From: Streptomyces sp. CB01201
GTDB lineage: Bacteria > Actinomycetota > Actinomycetes > Streptomycetales > Streptomycetaceae
Direction of reading: 5' to 3'
DNA: 64,000 bases
Assembly: GCF_002803085.1 (NCBI RefSeq)
Contig: NZ_NNBJ01000012.1
Location: forward strand, 124,001-188,000
The position numbers were made by a program, and so were the translations under genes. How positions within the stretch are numbered: the first letter of the stretch is position 1; each line of letters opens with the position of its first letter. The notes under the pieces were generated by a model that was not told the DNA's origin, searched no databases, and saw only the letters and a list, made by a program, of their open reading frames with translations. Positions 17,666 through 28,103 of the stretch are shown one piece after another.

Positions 17666-19665
17666 CGCCGGTCCTCCCCCTCGTCGTGCCGGACATCTGC
17701 GCCGGACATCAGCCAGGCGTATTCGGCGCTGCCGCGCAGCAGTTCCTGATGGGTGCCGACGGCGCTGATGCGGCCCTCCGAGAGCAGTGCCACCCGGTCG
17801 GCGAGCAGCACGGTGGAAGGGCGGTGCGCGACGACCAGCGCGGTGGTGTCCTGGAGCACCCGGCGCAGCGCCGCCTCGACCAGTGCCTCGGTGTGGACGT
17901 CCAGGGCCGACAGGGGGTCGTCGAGGATCAGGAACCTCGGCCGCCCCACGACCGCCCGGGCCAGCGCGAGCCGCTGGCGCTGGCCGCCGGACAGGCTGAG
18001 CCCCTGCTCGCCGACCTGGGTGTCCACGCCCTGCGGCAGCCGCCGGACGAACTGGGCCTGCGCGATGTCGAGCGCCCGCTCCAGATCGTCCGGACTCCCG
18101 CCGCCCATCGCGACGTTCTCGCCGACGGTGGCGGAGAACAGGGTGGGTTCCTCGAACGCCACGGAGACGAGACCGCGCAGCCGGTCCCGCGTCATGTGCG
18201 CGATGTCCTCGCCGTCGAGCGTGATCCGCCCGCCGCTGACCTCGTGCAGTCGCGGCACGAGCGCGGTGAGCGTGGTCTTGCCCGACCCGGTCCCGCCGAC
18301 CAGGGCCATGGTCTCGCCCGGCCGTATGTGCAGATCGATGCGCGCGAGGACAGGGGCACTGCCGTCGGCGGCGTCGGGGTAGCGAAAGGCGACCCCTTCG
18401 AACCGGATACCGGCCGTCCGACCGGCGGCGCGGGGTTCCAACTCGGCGCTGGACGACCCCAATTCGGCCCCTCCGGCGTTTGAGGAGCGGGGGTCCGGAG
18501 GCAGCGCCCCCGGTGCAAGGTCCGCAGGCGAAGCAGCGGCGGAGGCGGGTCCCGGGGCGGAGCCCCGAGGGGCTTCCAGGGGTTCCAGCGGTTCCAGGGA
18601 AAAAGGCCCTTGATGGGTGCCCGGGGGCAACTTCCCCGGGGGGTGACTCGTGGAGGCGCCCGGCGCCTCCGCTTCCTCCTGCGCGTCCATCGCCTCGAAG
18701 AAGCGGGCCGTAGCCGTCGCCGACTCCTGGCTCATCGCGAGCAGGAACCCGATCGACTCGACCGGCCAGCGCAACGCGAGGGCCGTGGAGAGGAACGCCA
18801 CGAGCGTCCCGGCCGAGAGGTCGCCGTCGGCCACCTGCACCGTGCCGAGCACCAGGGCCGCGCCGATGGCGAGTTCGGGGATCGTGGTGATCAGGCCCCA
18901 CAGCCCCGCGAGCAGCCGGGCCTTCGCCAGCTCGGTGCCGCGCAGCCGCTCGGAGAGTTCACGGAAGGCCAGCGCCTGGCTGCGGTGCTGCCCGAACCCC
19001 TTGATGATGCGGATGCCGAGCACGCTCTCCTCGACAACCGTCGTCAGATCGCCCACCTGGTCCTGCGCCTGCCGGGCGACCAGGGAGTAACGCGTCTCGA
19101 AGAGCGAGCAGAGGACGACCAGCGGAATCACCGGCACCAGCAGCACCAGGCCGAGGCTCCACTGCTGGGACAGCAGGATCGCGAACCCGGCCAGAATGGT
19201 GACCGCGTTGACGACCAGGAAGGTCAGCGGGAACGCCAGGAACATCCGGAGCAGCATGAGGTCCGTGGTGCCGCGCGACAGGAGCTGGCCCGAGGCCCAG
19301 CGGTCGTGGAAGGAGACCGGAAGGCGCTGCACATGCCGGTACAGATCGGCCCGCATCTCCGCCTCGACGCTCGCGAGCGGCCGCGCCACCAGCCATCGCC
19401 GGTACCCGAAGAGCGCCGCCTCCGCCAGGCCGAGCAGCAGCAGGTACAGCGCGCCGAGCCACACGCCGCCGGGATCGCGGTCGGCCACCGGGCCGTCCAC
19501 GATCCACTTCAGGACGAGCGGGATCACCAGACCGAGACAGGAGGCGACAATGGCCACAAATGCCGCGCTGAACAGGCGAGTTCGTATGGGGCGTACATAC
19601 GGCCAGAGCCTCAGGAGTGAGCGCGTGGCCGACTGGTCCTTGATAGCTGCATGTGTTTCGGACAT
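17662..19665 (-). CDS. ABC exporter half with degenerate catalytic site and repeat-derived linker
   Basis: A 667-residue fused permease-ATPase, about 70 residues longer than usual. The TMD spans residues ~20-320. The NBD from ~415 has Walker A GGTGSGKTTL, a canonical LSGGQ (SLSGGQRQRL), Walker B FLILDDPLSALD with Asp where the catalytic Glu normally stands, and H-loop VVAHRPSTV. The extra length is a Pro/Ala/Ser/Gly-rich linker at residues ~345-410. Its DNA (18465-18620) matches the dispersed intergenic repeat of this genome. The start is ATG 19665. It is the first gene of a two-gene operon with the partner at 15812. The expected heterodimer has ATP site 1 inactive. Confidence 0.93.
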   Translation of the reverse strand: MSETHAAIKDQSATRSLLRLWPYVRPIRTRLFSAAFVAIVASCLGLVIPLVLKWIVDGPVADRDPGGVWLGALYLLLLGLAEAALFGYRRWLVARPLASVEAEMRADLYRHVQRLPVSFHDRWASGQLLSRGTTDLMLLRMFLAFPLTFLVVNAVTILAGFAILLSQQWSLGLVLLVPVIPLVVLCSLFETRYSLVARQAQDQVGDLTTVVEESVLGIRIIKGFGQHRSQALAFRELSERLRGTELAKARLLAGLWGLITTIPELAIGAALVLGTVQVADGDLSAGTLVAFLSTALALRWPVESIGFLLAMSQESATATARFFEAMDAQEEAEAPGASTSHPPGKLPPGTHQGPFSLEPLEPLEAPRGSAPGPASAAASPADLAPGALPPDPRSSNAGGAELGSSSAELEPRAAGRTAGIRFEGVAFRYPDAADGSAPVLARIDLHIRPGETMALVGGTGSGKTTLTALVPRLHEVSGGRITLDGEDIAHMTRDRLRGLVSVAFEEPTLFSATVGENVAMGGGSPDDLERALDIAQAQFVRRLPQGVDTQVGEQGLSLSGGQRQRLALARAVVGRPRFLILDDPLSALDVHTEALVEAALRRVLQDTTALVVAHRPSTVLLADRVALLSEGRISAVGTHQELLRGSAEYAWLMSGADVRHDEGEDRR
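18465..18620. repeat. Intergenic-type repeat embedded in the ABC exporter coding sequence
   Basis: The plus strand reads CTCCGGCGTTTGAGGAG at 18471-18487 and GGGGCGGAGCCCCGAGGGG at 18554-18572. The same two modules occur in inverted orientation in the non-coding region at 54830-54903, where the reverse complement reads GTCCGGCGATTGAGGACGAG and GGGGCGGAGCCCCAGGGGG. The second module also appears at 55289-55305. Here they are read in frame on the minus strand as a linker containing PDPRSSNAGGAELG. Confidence 0.7.
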
Positions 19666-19774
19666 CAGGGCCGAGCCTACGGACGGGCACCGACAGTGCC
19701 CACCGAGTTTCGGCCGGGCCCGGCTGGTCCGCTGGTCCTAGGACCGCTCGGAGGCAATGGGGGTCGTACCCGCC

Positions 19775-19794
19775 CATCAACCGATCGGTTGATG
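19775..19794. promoter_or_regulatory. 20-bp perfect palindrome, candidate operator
   Basis: CATCAACCGA is followed immediately by its exact reverse complement TCGGTTGATG, 58 nt before the ABC-2 ATPase start and 110 nt from the divergent exporter start. Length and symmetry are typical of a TetR-family operator. No TetR gene is adjacent, so the cognate protein is unknown. Confidence 0.6.
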
Positions 19795-19851
19795 CGGGGT
19801 CGAGCGCGATGGGCGATGTGGCGGACCCCCGCCGGCCGGGATTCTCAGGGC

Positions 19852-20754
19852 ATGGCAATCATCGAAGTCAACGCAGTGCGCAAGGCATACGGCCGCAGGC
19901 CCGCTGTCGACGACGTCAGCTTTGCCGTCGAGGAAGGGGAGATCTTCGGGATCCTCGGCCCCAACGGCGCGGGCAAGACCACCACCGTCGAGTGCATCGA
20001 GGGGTTGCGCGTCCCGGACGCCGGGACGATCCGGGTGGCCGGGTACGACCCGGTCGCCGACCACGACCAGGTGACCCGCATCCTCGGCGCCCAGCTCCAG
20101 GAGAGCGAGCTCCAGCCCAAGCTCACCGTGCGCGAATCCCTTGAGCTGTACGCCTCCTTCTACCCGGACCCGGCCGACTGGCGCCCGCTCGCCGAACGCC
20201 TCGGCCTCGCCGAGAAGCTCGACACCCGCTTCGCCAAGCTGTCCGGTGGCCAGAAACAGCGTCTGTTCATCGCGCTGGCCCTCATCGGCAATCCGCGCGT
20301 GGTGGTGCTGGACGAGCTGACCACCGGACTCGACCCCCGGGCCCGCCGCGACACCTGGGAACTGATCGAGGACGTACGCCGCGGCGGGGTCACGGTCCTT
20401 CTGGTCACCCACTTCATGGAGGAGGCCCAGCGCCTCTGCGACCGGATCGCCGTGATCGACAAGGGGCGGATCGCCGCCCTGGACACCCCCTCGGGCCTCA
20501 TCCGGCGCGCGGCCGGCTCCACCGTCATCTCCTTCACCCCCTCGGCCCCGCTCGACGACTTCGCGCTCGCCGAGCTGCCGAAGGCCGCCGCCGTCGAGGA
20601 GAAGCAGGGCCGGGTGACCATCCACGGCACCGACGAGACCGTCAACGCCGTGATCACCCTGCTCGCCCGGCACCACATCACCGCCCACCAACTCCGCGTC
20701 TCCGAGGCCACCCTCGACGACGCGTTCCTGGACCTGACGGAGGCCTCGGCATGA
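19852..20754 (+). CDS. ABC-2 type exporter, ATP-binding subunit
   Basis: A 300-residue ABC ATPase of the drug/antibiotic-export class (DrrA-like). It has Walker A GPNGAGKTTT, signature LSGGQKQRL, Walker B VVVLDELTTGLD, and the H-loop His in LLVTHFMEEAQRLCDR. The C-terminal ~70 residues form the extra domain common in this class (RVSEATLDDAFLDLT). The start is ATG 19852 with a weak CAGGG site. The stop overlaps the ATG of the permease (ATGA at 20751). It is the first gene of a four-gene unit with permease, kinase and response regulator, probably a stress- or antibiotic-sensing export module. A 20-bp palindrome lies upstream. Confidence 0.93.
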   Translation: MAIIEVNAVRKAYGRRPAVDDVSFAVEEGEIFGILGPNGAGKTTTVECIEGLRVPDAGTIRVAGYDPVADHDQVTRILGAQLQESELQPKLTVRESLELYASFYPDPADWRPLAERLGLAEKLDTRFAKLSGGQKQRLFIALALIGNPRVVVLDELTTGLDPRARRDTWELIEDVRRGGVTVLLVTHFMEEAQRLCDRIAVIDKGRIAALDTPSGLIRRAAGSTVISFTPSAPLDDFALAELPKAAAVEEKQGRVTIHGTDETVNAVITLLARHHITAHQLRVSEATLDDAFLDLTEASA

Positions 20755-21542
20755 CCACCACCCTCACCCCGGCCCGCCCCGCCCGCGCCGCCCGTCCCTC
20801 CCGCCGGGCCGCCGGGGCCGTGCTGAAGACCGAGGCGACCCTCTTCCGGCGCGAGCCCGCGGGGCTGTTCTGGATCATGGTCTTCCCGACCGTCCTGCTG
20901 GTCGTACTCGGCTCGATCCCGGGCTTCCGCGACCCCGACAAGGCGCTCGGCGGCATCCGCTTCGTCGACGCGTACGTTCCCGTCGCCGTGCTCCTCTCCA
21001 TGATCATGGCCGGGCTCCAGGCGATGCCGCCGGTCATCACCGGATACCGCGAGCGCGGCATCCTGCGCCGGATGTCGGTCACTCCCGTCCGCCCCTCGGC
21101 CCTGCTCGGTGCCCAGATGGGGCTGCACGGGGTGGCCGCGGTGATCTCCGCGGTCCTCTCCCTCACGGTGGGCCGGCTCGCCTTCCGGGTGGCGTTGCCG
21201 CACCAGCTGTTCGGATACGCCTTCGCGCTGCTGCTCGCCGTGCTGAGCGCGCTCGCCCTCGGCGCCCTGGTCTCCGCGGTGTCGCGCACCTCCAAGATCG
21301 CGAACGCCATCGGCTCCGCGGTGTTCTTCCCGATGATGTTCAGCGCCGGTGTGTGGCTGCCCGTCCAGGCCATGCCCGACACGCTCGGCCGCATCGTGGA
21401 GCTGCTGCCCTTCGGCGCCGCGGCCCAGGCCCTCACCGAGGCCGCGGCCGGCAGCTGGCCCGGCTGGGACCACATCGGCGTCCTCGCCCTGTGGACCGTG
21501 CTGCTCTCGGCCGCCGCGACCCGCTGGTTCCGGTGGGAATGA
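20751..21542 (+). CDS. ABC-2 type exporter, permease subunit
   Basis: A 263-residue integral membrane protein with about six hydrophobic segments, for example LFWIMVFPTVLLVVLGSI, IMAGLQAMPPVITGYRERG and ALAVLS-type stretches, and the ABC-2 motif GILRRMSVTPVRP on the loop after TM2. It ends just after WTVLLSAAATRWFRWE. It pairs with the ATPase encoded immediately upstream, with which it overlaps by 4 nt. The substrate is unknown. Confidence 0.92.
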   Translation: MTTTLTPARPARAARPSRRAAGAVLKTEATLFRREPAGLFWIMVFPTVLLVVLGSIPGFRDPDKALGGIRFVDAYVPVAVLLSMIMAGLQAMPPVITGYRERGILRRMSVTPVRPSALLGAQMGLHGVAAVISAVLSLTVGRLAFRVALPHQLFGYAFALLLAVLSALALGALVSAVSRTSKIANAIGSAVFFPMMFSAGVWLPVQAMPDTLGRIVELLPFGAAAQALTEAAAGSWPGWDHIGVLALWTVLLSAAATRWFRWE

Positions 21543-21601
21543 CGGCGATCGCCCGCTGGGGCGGTACCGGCGGGCCCTGCGACGTGGATGACACTGGTGC
21601 C

Positions 21602-22870
21602 ATGAGCGACGGGGTGAACGAGGTGAAGCGGGACCTGGTGGAGGAACGCTGGGAGGTGTTCCACCGCTGGGGCCCCTTCGGCCTGCTGTTCATCGGCTGC
21701 CTCGCCGCGGCCGCCACCGCCGACCTCCTGATGAGCCCGGACGCCCGCTGGGCCGCGCTCTGTCTGGTCGGCGGCGCCCTGCTGGTCCAGATCGGCTGGG
21801 ACCGGTGGCGCCGCACCCGGCCGGGACCGAGCGCCGCGGGGGCCGTCTACTACTTCGTGCGCTGGGGCATCGCCTTCGCGCTCACCTGGCTCAACCCGTT
21901 CTTCGCCTTCTTCGCCGTCTGCGGCTACTTCGGCGCCCAGGCGGTGCTGCCCCGGCGCCTGGTGCGGATCGGTCTGTTCGCCACCGCCGTCACCATGGCC
22001 GGTTCGCAGTCCGGCGGGCTTCCGCCCAAGGGGACCATGGGCTGGGTGGTGTTCGGCGCGGTGCTCGTCATCAACTGCGTCCTGCTGACGGTGTTCAGCC
22101 ATCTCGCCGCCCAGGAGGACGAGCGCTCCCGGGTGCAGGTCGAGACGATCGCCGCCCTGGAGACCGCCAACGCCCGGCTCCAGCAGGCCCTCGACGAGAA
22201 CGCCGCCCTGCACGCCCAACTCCTGCTCCAGGCAAGGGAAGCCGGCGTCGCAGACGAGCGGCGGCGCCTCGCCGCCGAGATCCACGACACCATCGCCCAG
22301 GGCCTGGCCGGCATCATCGCCCAGCTCCAGGTGGTCACGAGCAGCAAGGACCCCGCCCTGGTACGCGAACACCTCGCCAGCGCCCAGGCGTTGGCCCGCC
22401 ACAGCCTCGGCGAGGCCCGCCGCTCGGTGCAGAACCTCAGCCCGCTCGACCTCGAACACGACCTGCTGCACGAGGCGTTGAAGAAGACCGTCGCCGAATG
22501 GGGAACCCGGCACGGGGTGCGCGCCGACTTCACCGTGACCGGCACCGCCGTCCAGCTCCACGACGAGATCGAGGCCACTCTGCTGCGCATCGCCCAGGAG
22601 GCCCTCGCCAACGCGAGCCGCCACGCCGGGGCCTCGCGCATCGGCGTGACCCTCTCCTTCATGGGCGACGAGGTCTCCCTGGACGTCCGCGACGACGGCC
22701 GCGGCTTCGACCCGGTGGACCTGCCGGCCCGCTCGGGCAGCGGGGGCTTCGGCCTGGACGGGATGCGGGCCCGAGCCGAACGCATCGCGGGCACTCTCAC
22801 CGTCGAGTCGGAGCCCGGCCATGGCACCGCGGTCTCGGCCCGCGTACCGTTGGTGCCCCATGACCACTGA
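21602..22870 (+). CDS. Membrane histidine kinase (NarL/LiaS-type, HisKA_3)
   Basis: A 422-residue sensor kinase. Hydrophobic segments in the first ~175 residues (LLFIGCLAAAATADLL, GAVYYFVRWGIAFALT, VVFGAVLVINCVLLTVF) indicate a membrane-embedded sensor with little extracytoplasmic sequence. A coiled coil (AALETANARLQQALDENAAL) follows. The phospho-acceptor is H228 in DERRRLAAEIHDTIAQG (HisKA_3), and the ATPase has RIAQEALANASRHA (N box) and DDGRGFDP (G1). I take ATG 21602; no strong ribosome site is visible and other in-frame GTGs exist. Its end overlaps the response regulator start by 11 nt. It is 59 nt downstream of the ABC-2 permease, so it probably senses the exporter's substrate or envelope stress. 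Confidence 0.92.
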   Translation: MSDGVNEVKRDLVEERWEVFHRWGPFGLLFIGCLAAAATADLLMSPDARWAALCLVGGALLVQIGWDRWRRTRPGPSAAGAVYYFVRWGIAFALTWLNPFFAFFAVCGYFGAQAVLPRRLVRIGLFATAVTMAGSQSGGLPPKGTMGWVVFGAVLVINCVLLTVFSHLAAQEDERSRVQVETIAALETANARLQQALDENAALHAQLLLQAREAGVADERRRLAAEIHDTIAQGLAGIIAQLQVVTSSKDPALVREHLASAQALARHSLGEARRSVQNLSPLDLEHDLLHEALKKTVAEWGTRHGVRADFTVTGTAVQLHDEIEATLLRIAQEALANASRHAGASRIGVTLSFMGDEVSLDVRDDGRGFDPVDLPARSGSGGFGLDGMRARAERIAGTLTVESEPGHGTAVSARVPLVPHDH

Positions 22871-23504
22871 CGCCACCATCACCCTCCTGATCTGCGACGA
22901 CCACCCCGTAGTGCGGGACGGTCTGCGCGGTATGTTCGCCTCCGCCGACGGCTTCGCGGTCCTCGGCGAGGCCTCCAACGGCGTCGAGGGCGTCGACCTC
23001 GCCGAGCGGCTCGACCCGGACGTCGTCCTGATGGACCTGCGGATGCCCGGCGGCGGGGGAGTGGCCGCGATCGCCGAGCTCACCCGGCGCGGACTGCGCT
23101 CCAAGGTCCTCGTCCTCACCACCTACGACACCGACTCCGACACCCTCCCCGCGATCGAGGCGGGCGCCACCGGCTACCTCCTCAAGGACGCGCCGCGCGA
23201 GGAGCTGTTCACCGCGGTCCGCGCCGCCGCCGCGGGCCGTACGGTGCTCTCCCCGGCGGTCGCCTCGCGGCTCGTGTCGGCGGTGCGCACACCGGCCGTC
23301 CCCGCGGGCGAACCGCTCTCCGGCCGCGAGCGCGAAGTCCTCGAACTGGTCGCCAAGGGCACCTCCAACCGGGAGATCGCCCGTGCCCTGTTCATCAGCG
23401 AGGCCACGGTGAAGACCCATCTCACCCATCTCTACGGCAAGTTGGGCGTCAAGGACCGGGCGGCCGCGGTGGCGGTGGCGTACGACCGCAAGATCCTCGG
23501 CTAG
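22860..23504 (+). CDS. NarL/FixJ-type response regulator
   Basis: A 214-residue regulator. The receiver domain begins ITLLICDDHPVVRDGL; the phosphorylated Asp is D59 in VVLMDLRMPGG, and Lys lies in YLLKDAPREELF. The C-terminal LuxR HTH reads LSGREREVLELVAKG and SNREIARALFISEATVKTH. It is translated from ATG 22860 inside the end of the kinase gene and is therefore tightly coupled. The likely target is its own operon with the ABC-2 exporter. Its stop is 18 nt from the convergent methyltransferase-like gene. Confidence 0.94.
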   Translation: MTTDATITLLICDDHPVVRDGLRGMFASADGFAVLGEASNGVEGVDLAERLDPDVVLMDLRMPGGGGVAAIAELTRRGLRSKVLVLTTYDTDSDTLPAIEAGATGYLLKDAPREELFTAVRAAAAGRTVLSPAVASRLVSAVRTPAVPAGEPLSGREREVLELVAKGTSNREIARALFISEATVKTHLTHLYGKLGVKDRAAAVAVAYDRKILG

Positions 23505-23522
23505 CGGGAACGGGGCGCCCGC

Positions 23523-24101
23523 TCACCAGACTCCGGGTATCAGCCGGGCAGTGGCGGCCGCGTACTGGGTGTAGGCGGTGCCGAGGGCTCTGGTCAGGAG
23601 CTTCTCCTCCACGTGGATGCGGTAGCCCAGCGCGGCCAGTGCTCCGGCCAGGAACACCGCGAACGCCGCCGCGTTGTCGAAGGTCACCCCCAGCGCCACG
23701 CCCGCCAGCAGGATGCCGCTGTACGCGGGGTGGCGCACCCGGCGGTAGGGCCCCGAGCGCACCACCTCGTGGTCCCGCTGGATGTGGACCGTGCCGCGGA
23801 AGAACCGGCCGAGCGTGACGATGGCCCACAGCCGCAGGCCTATCCCCGCCCAGGCGAACAGCAGCACCGCCAGCCGGGCCGCGGCCGAGGAGGTCGAGTA
23901 GTCCAGGGCGGGCGTCGCGCGCGCGACCGGGTGGGCCGCGAGGGAGATCGCGACGGCCGCCGCGACCAGGACGAGCAGGCTGCCCCACTCGGTCCGCTCG
24001 GTGGGCCCGCTGATCCGCAACTGGCGGATCTGGAGGCCCAGTTCGCAGACCAGCCAGGCATACAGGGTGATCTGGATCGCCAGACCGAGGTCGCCGCTCA
24101 T
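23523..24101 (-). CDS. Isoprenylcysteine carboxyl methyltransferase-like membrane protein
   Basis: A 192-residue integral membrane protein with four to five hydrophobic segments. The ICMT/PEMT-type cofactor motif lies in the C-terminal half: EVVRSGPYRRVRHPAYSGIL, then RIHVEEKLLTRALGTAYTQY. Bacterial members are presumed SAM-dependent methyltransferases with unknown substrates; there is no evidence for prenylated proteins here. The ATG at 24101 has AAGGAG 9 nt upstream, which settles the start inside a much longer open frame. It is convergent with the response regulator and lies 131 nt downstream of glgX on the same strand; the two may be co-transcribed. Confidence 0.85.
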   Translation of the reverse strand: MSGDLGLAIQITLYAWLVCELGLQIRQLRISGPTERTEWGSLLVLVAAAVAISLAAHPVARATPALDYSTSSAAARLAVLLFAWAGIGLRLWAIVTLGRFFRGTVHIQRDHEVVRSGPYRRVRHPAYSGILLAGVALGVTFDNAAAFAVFLAGALAALGYRIHVEEKLLTRALGTAYTQYAAATARLIPGVW

Positions 24102-24232
24102 GCCGCACCACTCCTTCGTCGCGCGTCGCTGGCTCCGGCACATACGACGATCCCAGGCGGGGCGGGTGGAGCGGATCGGCCCGTGGGTGGACGGGTGGGT
24201 GGAGATCTCCGCGAGCCGACGAGTCCCGCCCC

Positions 24233-26500
<2,268 letters not shown>

Positions 26501-26640
26501 CTGACGGCCTCCCGCGGCTCGGCGCGGGGGCGGCAGCGGCGTCCCGGCCGCGGCTTCCCTGCGCGTCTCTGCACCTGTTCTTCCCGCAACAGCCCTCGTA
26601 CTCACGTTTCCCCCGGCGGGGGGCGGTCGTTGGGCCGGTC

Positions 26641-27870
26641 GTGAGAGACGTACTGAAGCGGGCAGGGGCGGGCACGGCCGCCGCCCTGGCATGGGCAGGA
26701 CTGACGGCGGTCCTGGTGACCGCGCTGACCGGGTGCTCGGGGGGCACCCTGGACATCGGCGACATCGGCGGCAAGCCGTTGACGCCGCAGGAGGCCATCC
26801 TGGTGACCCCGGACGACGGGGCCAAGGGAGTCAAGGCCGACCAGAAGGTGGAGGTGCGGGTGCCGGGCGGGCGCCTGGAGCGGGTCAAGGTCATGAAGAC
26901 GGAGGACGCGCAGCCCGAGGAGGTGCCGGGCAAGATCTCCGCGGACGGACTGACCTGGACGCCGACCGGCGGCGCGCTGCAACTGGCCGCCCTCTACACG
27001 GTGGACACCGTGGCGCTCGACGGCCACGGCCGCCGCCAGGCCCGGCACACCAGCTTCGCCACGCTCGTGCCCGAGCACCGCTTCATCGGGTACTTCAAGC
27101 CGGAGAACCGCTCCACGGTGGGCGTCGGCATGATCGTGTCGTTCAACTTCAACCAGGCGATCAAGGACAAGGCGGCCGTCGAGCGCGCCATCAGGATCAC
27201 CTCGCAGCCCCCGGTGGCGGTGCGGGGCCACTGGTTCGGCAAGGACCGGCTCGACTTCCGGCCCGAGAAGTACTGGGTGCCCGGCACCAAGGTCACCGTC
27301 GACATGCGGCTGCGCGACGTGCTCGCGGCCCCCGACGTCTACGGCATCCAGGACAAGACGATCGGCTTCACCGTGGGGCGCGACCAGGAGTCCCTGGTGG
27401 ACGCCGAGGCGCACACCATGGAGGTGCGGCGGGGCGGCGAGCTGGTGTCGACGCTGCCCATCTCCGCGGGGTCGCCGAAGAACACCACGTACAACGGGAA
27501 GATGGTCGTCACCGAGATGTACGACGTGACGCGGATGAACAGCCAGACCGTCGGCTTCGGCGGGGAGTACGACATCCCGGACGTGCCGCACGCCATCCGG
27601 CTCACCAACACCGGCACCTTCCTGCACGGCAACTACTGGGCCCCCTCCAGCACCTTCGGCAACACCAACACCAGCCACGGCTGTGTCGGTCTGCGGGACG
27701 TGAAGGGCGGCAGTTCGGACACCCCGGCGGGCTGGTTCTTCGACCGCACCCTCATCGGAGACGTGGTCGAGGTCGTCAACTCCCATGACCGCGAGGTCGC
27801 TCCGGACAACGGGCTCAGTGGCTGGAACCTGGACTGGGCGAAGTGGAAGGCGGGCTCCGCGGTCTCCTGA
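26641..27870 (+). CDS. L,D-transpeptidase lipoprotein (Ig-like plus YkuD), copy 1
   Basis: A 409-residue lipoprotein. The signal has the lipobox LTGC with Cys at residue 32. Two Ig-like domains follow (PDDGAKGVKADQKVEV; SFATLVPEHRFIGYF). The YkuD catalytic domain has HGNYW and then NTSHGCVGLRD, with nucleophile C348. The architecture matches mycobacterial LdtMt2-type enzymes, which make 3-3 crosslinks in peptidoglycan at the outer face of the membrane. The start is GTG 26641. The next gene is a paralogue of very similar sequence, separated by a strong terminator, so the two are probably expressed independently. The C-terminus (LSGWNLDWAKWK) is shared with the paralogue. Confidence 0.93.
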   Translation: MRDVLKRAGAGTAAALAWAGLTAVLVTALTGCSGGTLDIGDIGGKPLTPQEAILVTPDDGAKGVKADQKVEVRVPGGRLERVKVMKTEDAQPEEVPGKISADGLTWTPTGGALQLAALYTVDTVALDGHGRRQARHTSFATLVPEHRFIGYFKPENRSTVGVGMIVSFNFNQAIKDKAAVERAIRITSQPPVAVRGHWFGKDRLDFRPEKYWVPGTKVTVDMRLRDVLAAPDVYGIQDKTIGFTVGRDQESLVDAEAHTMEVRRGGELVSTLPISAGSPKNTTYNGKMVVTEMYDVTRMNSQTVGFGGEYDIPDVPHAIRLTNTGTFLHGNYWAPSSTFGNTNTSHGCVGLRDVKGGSSDTPAGWFFDRTLIGDVVEVVNSHDREVAPDNGLSGWNLDWAKWKAGSAVS

Positions 27871-27900
27871 GGTCCCCGCTCTCGAACGCACGGCCCCATG

Positions 27901-27930
27901 ACCGTTCCCGGTTAACCAACCGGGAACGGT
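27901..27930. terminator. Strong hairpin terminator after L,D-transpeptidase copy 1
   Basis: ACCGTTCCCGGTT and AACCGGGAACGGT form a perfect 13-bp stem with a 4-nt AACC loop, followed by TCCTGTGTTT. It begins 30 nt after the stop codon. Confidence 0.88.
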
Positions 27931-28103
27931 TCCTGTGTTTCACCTGAGAGTTCCAGGAAAACTTGGGACTGAACAGTGACATGGGAGGGGAGATCGCGGC
28001 CTGTTCGGTGTGATTATCTAGCGCCGTGCGCGCGCGAGGACGCGCGCGGGGGTGAGTGAGTGCGGGCGGTGGCGGGGCCACGCCGTGCGAGGGGAGATCA
28101 GTC

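Noticed and set aside
15812..18901. A single 1029-codon reading through the exporter operon
   Set aside because: The in-frame extension upstream of 17665 runs out of frame with the first exporter gene; the ATGA overlap at 17662-17665 marks the true start of the second gene.
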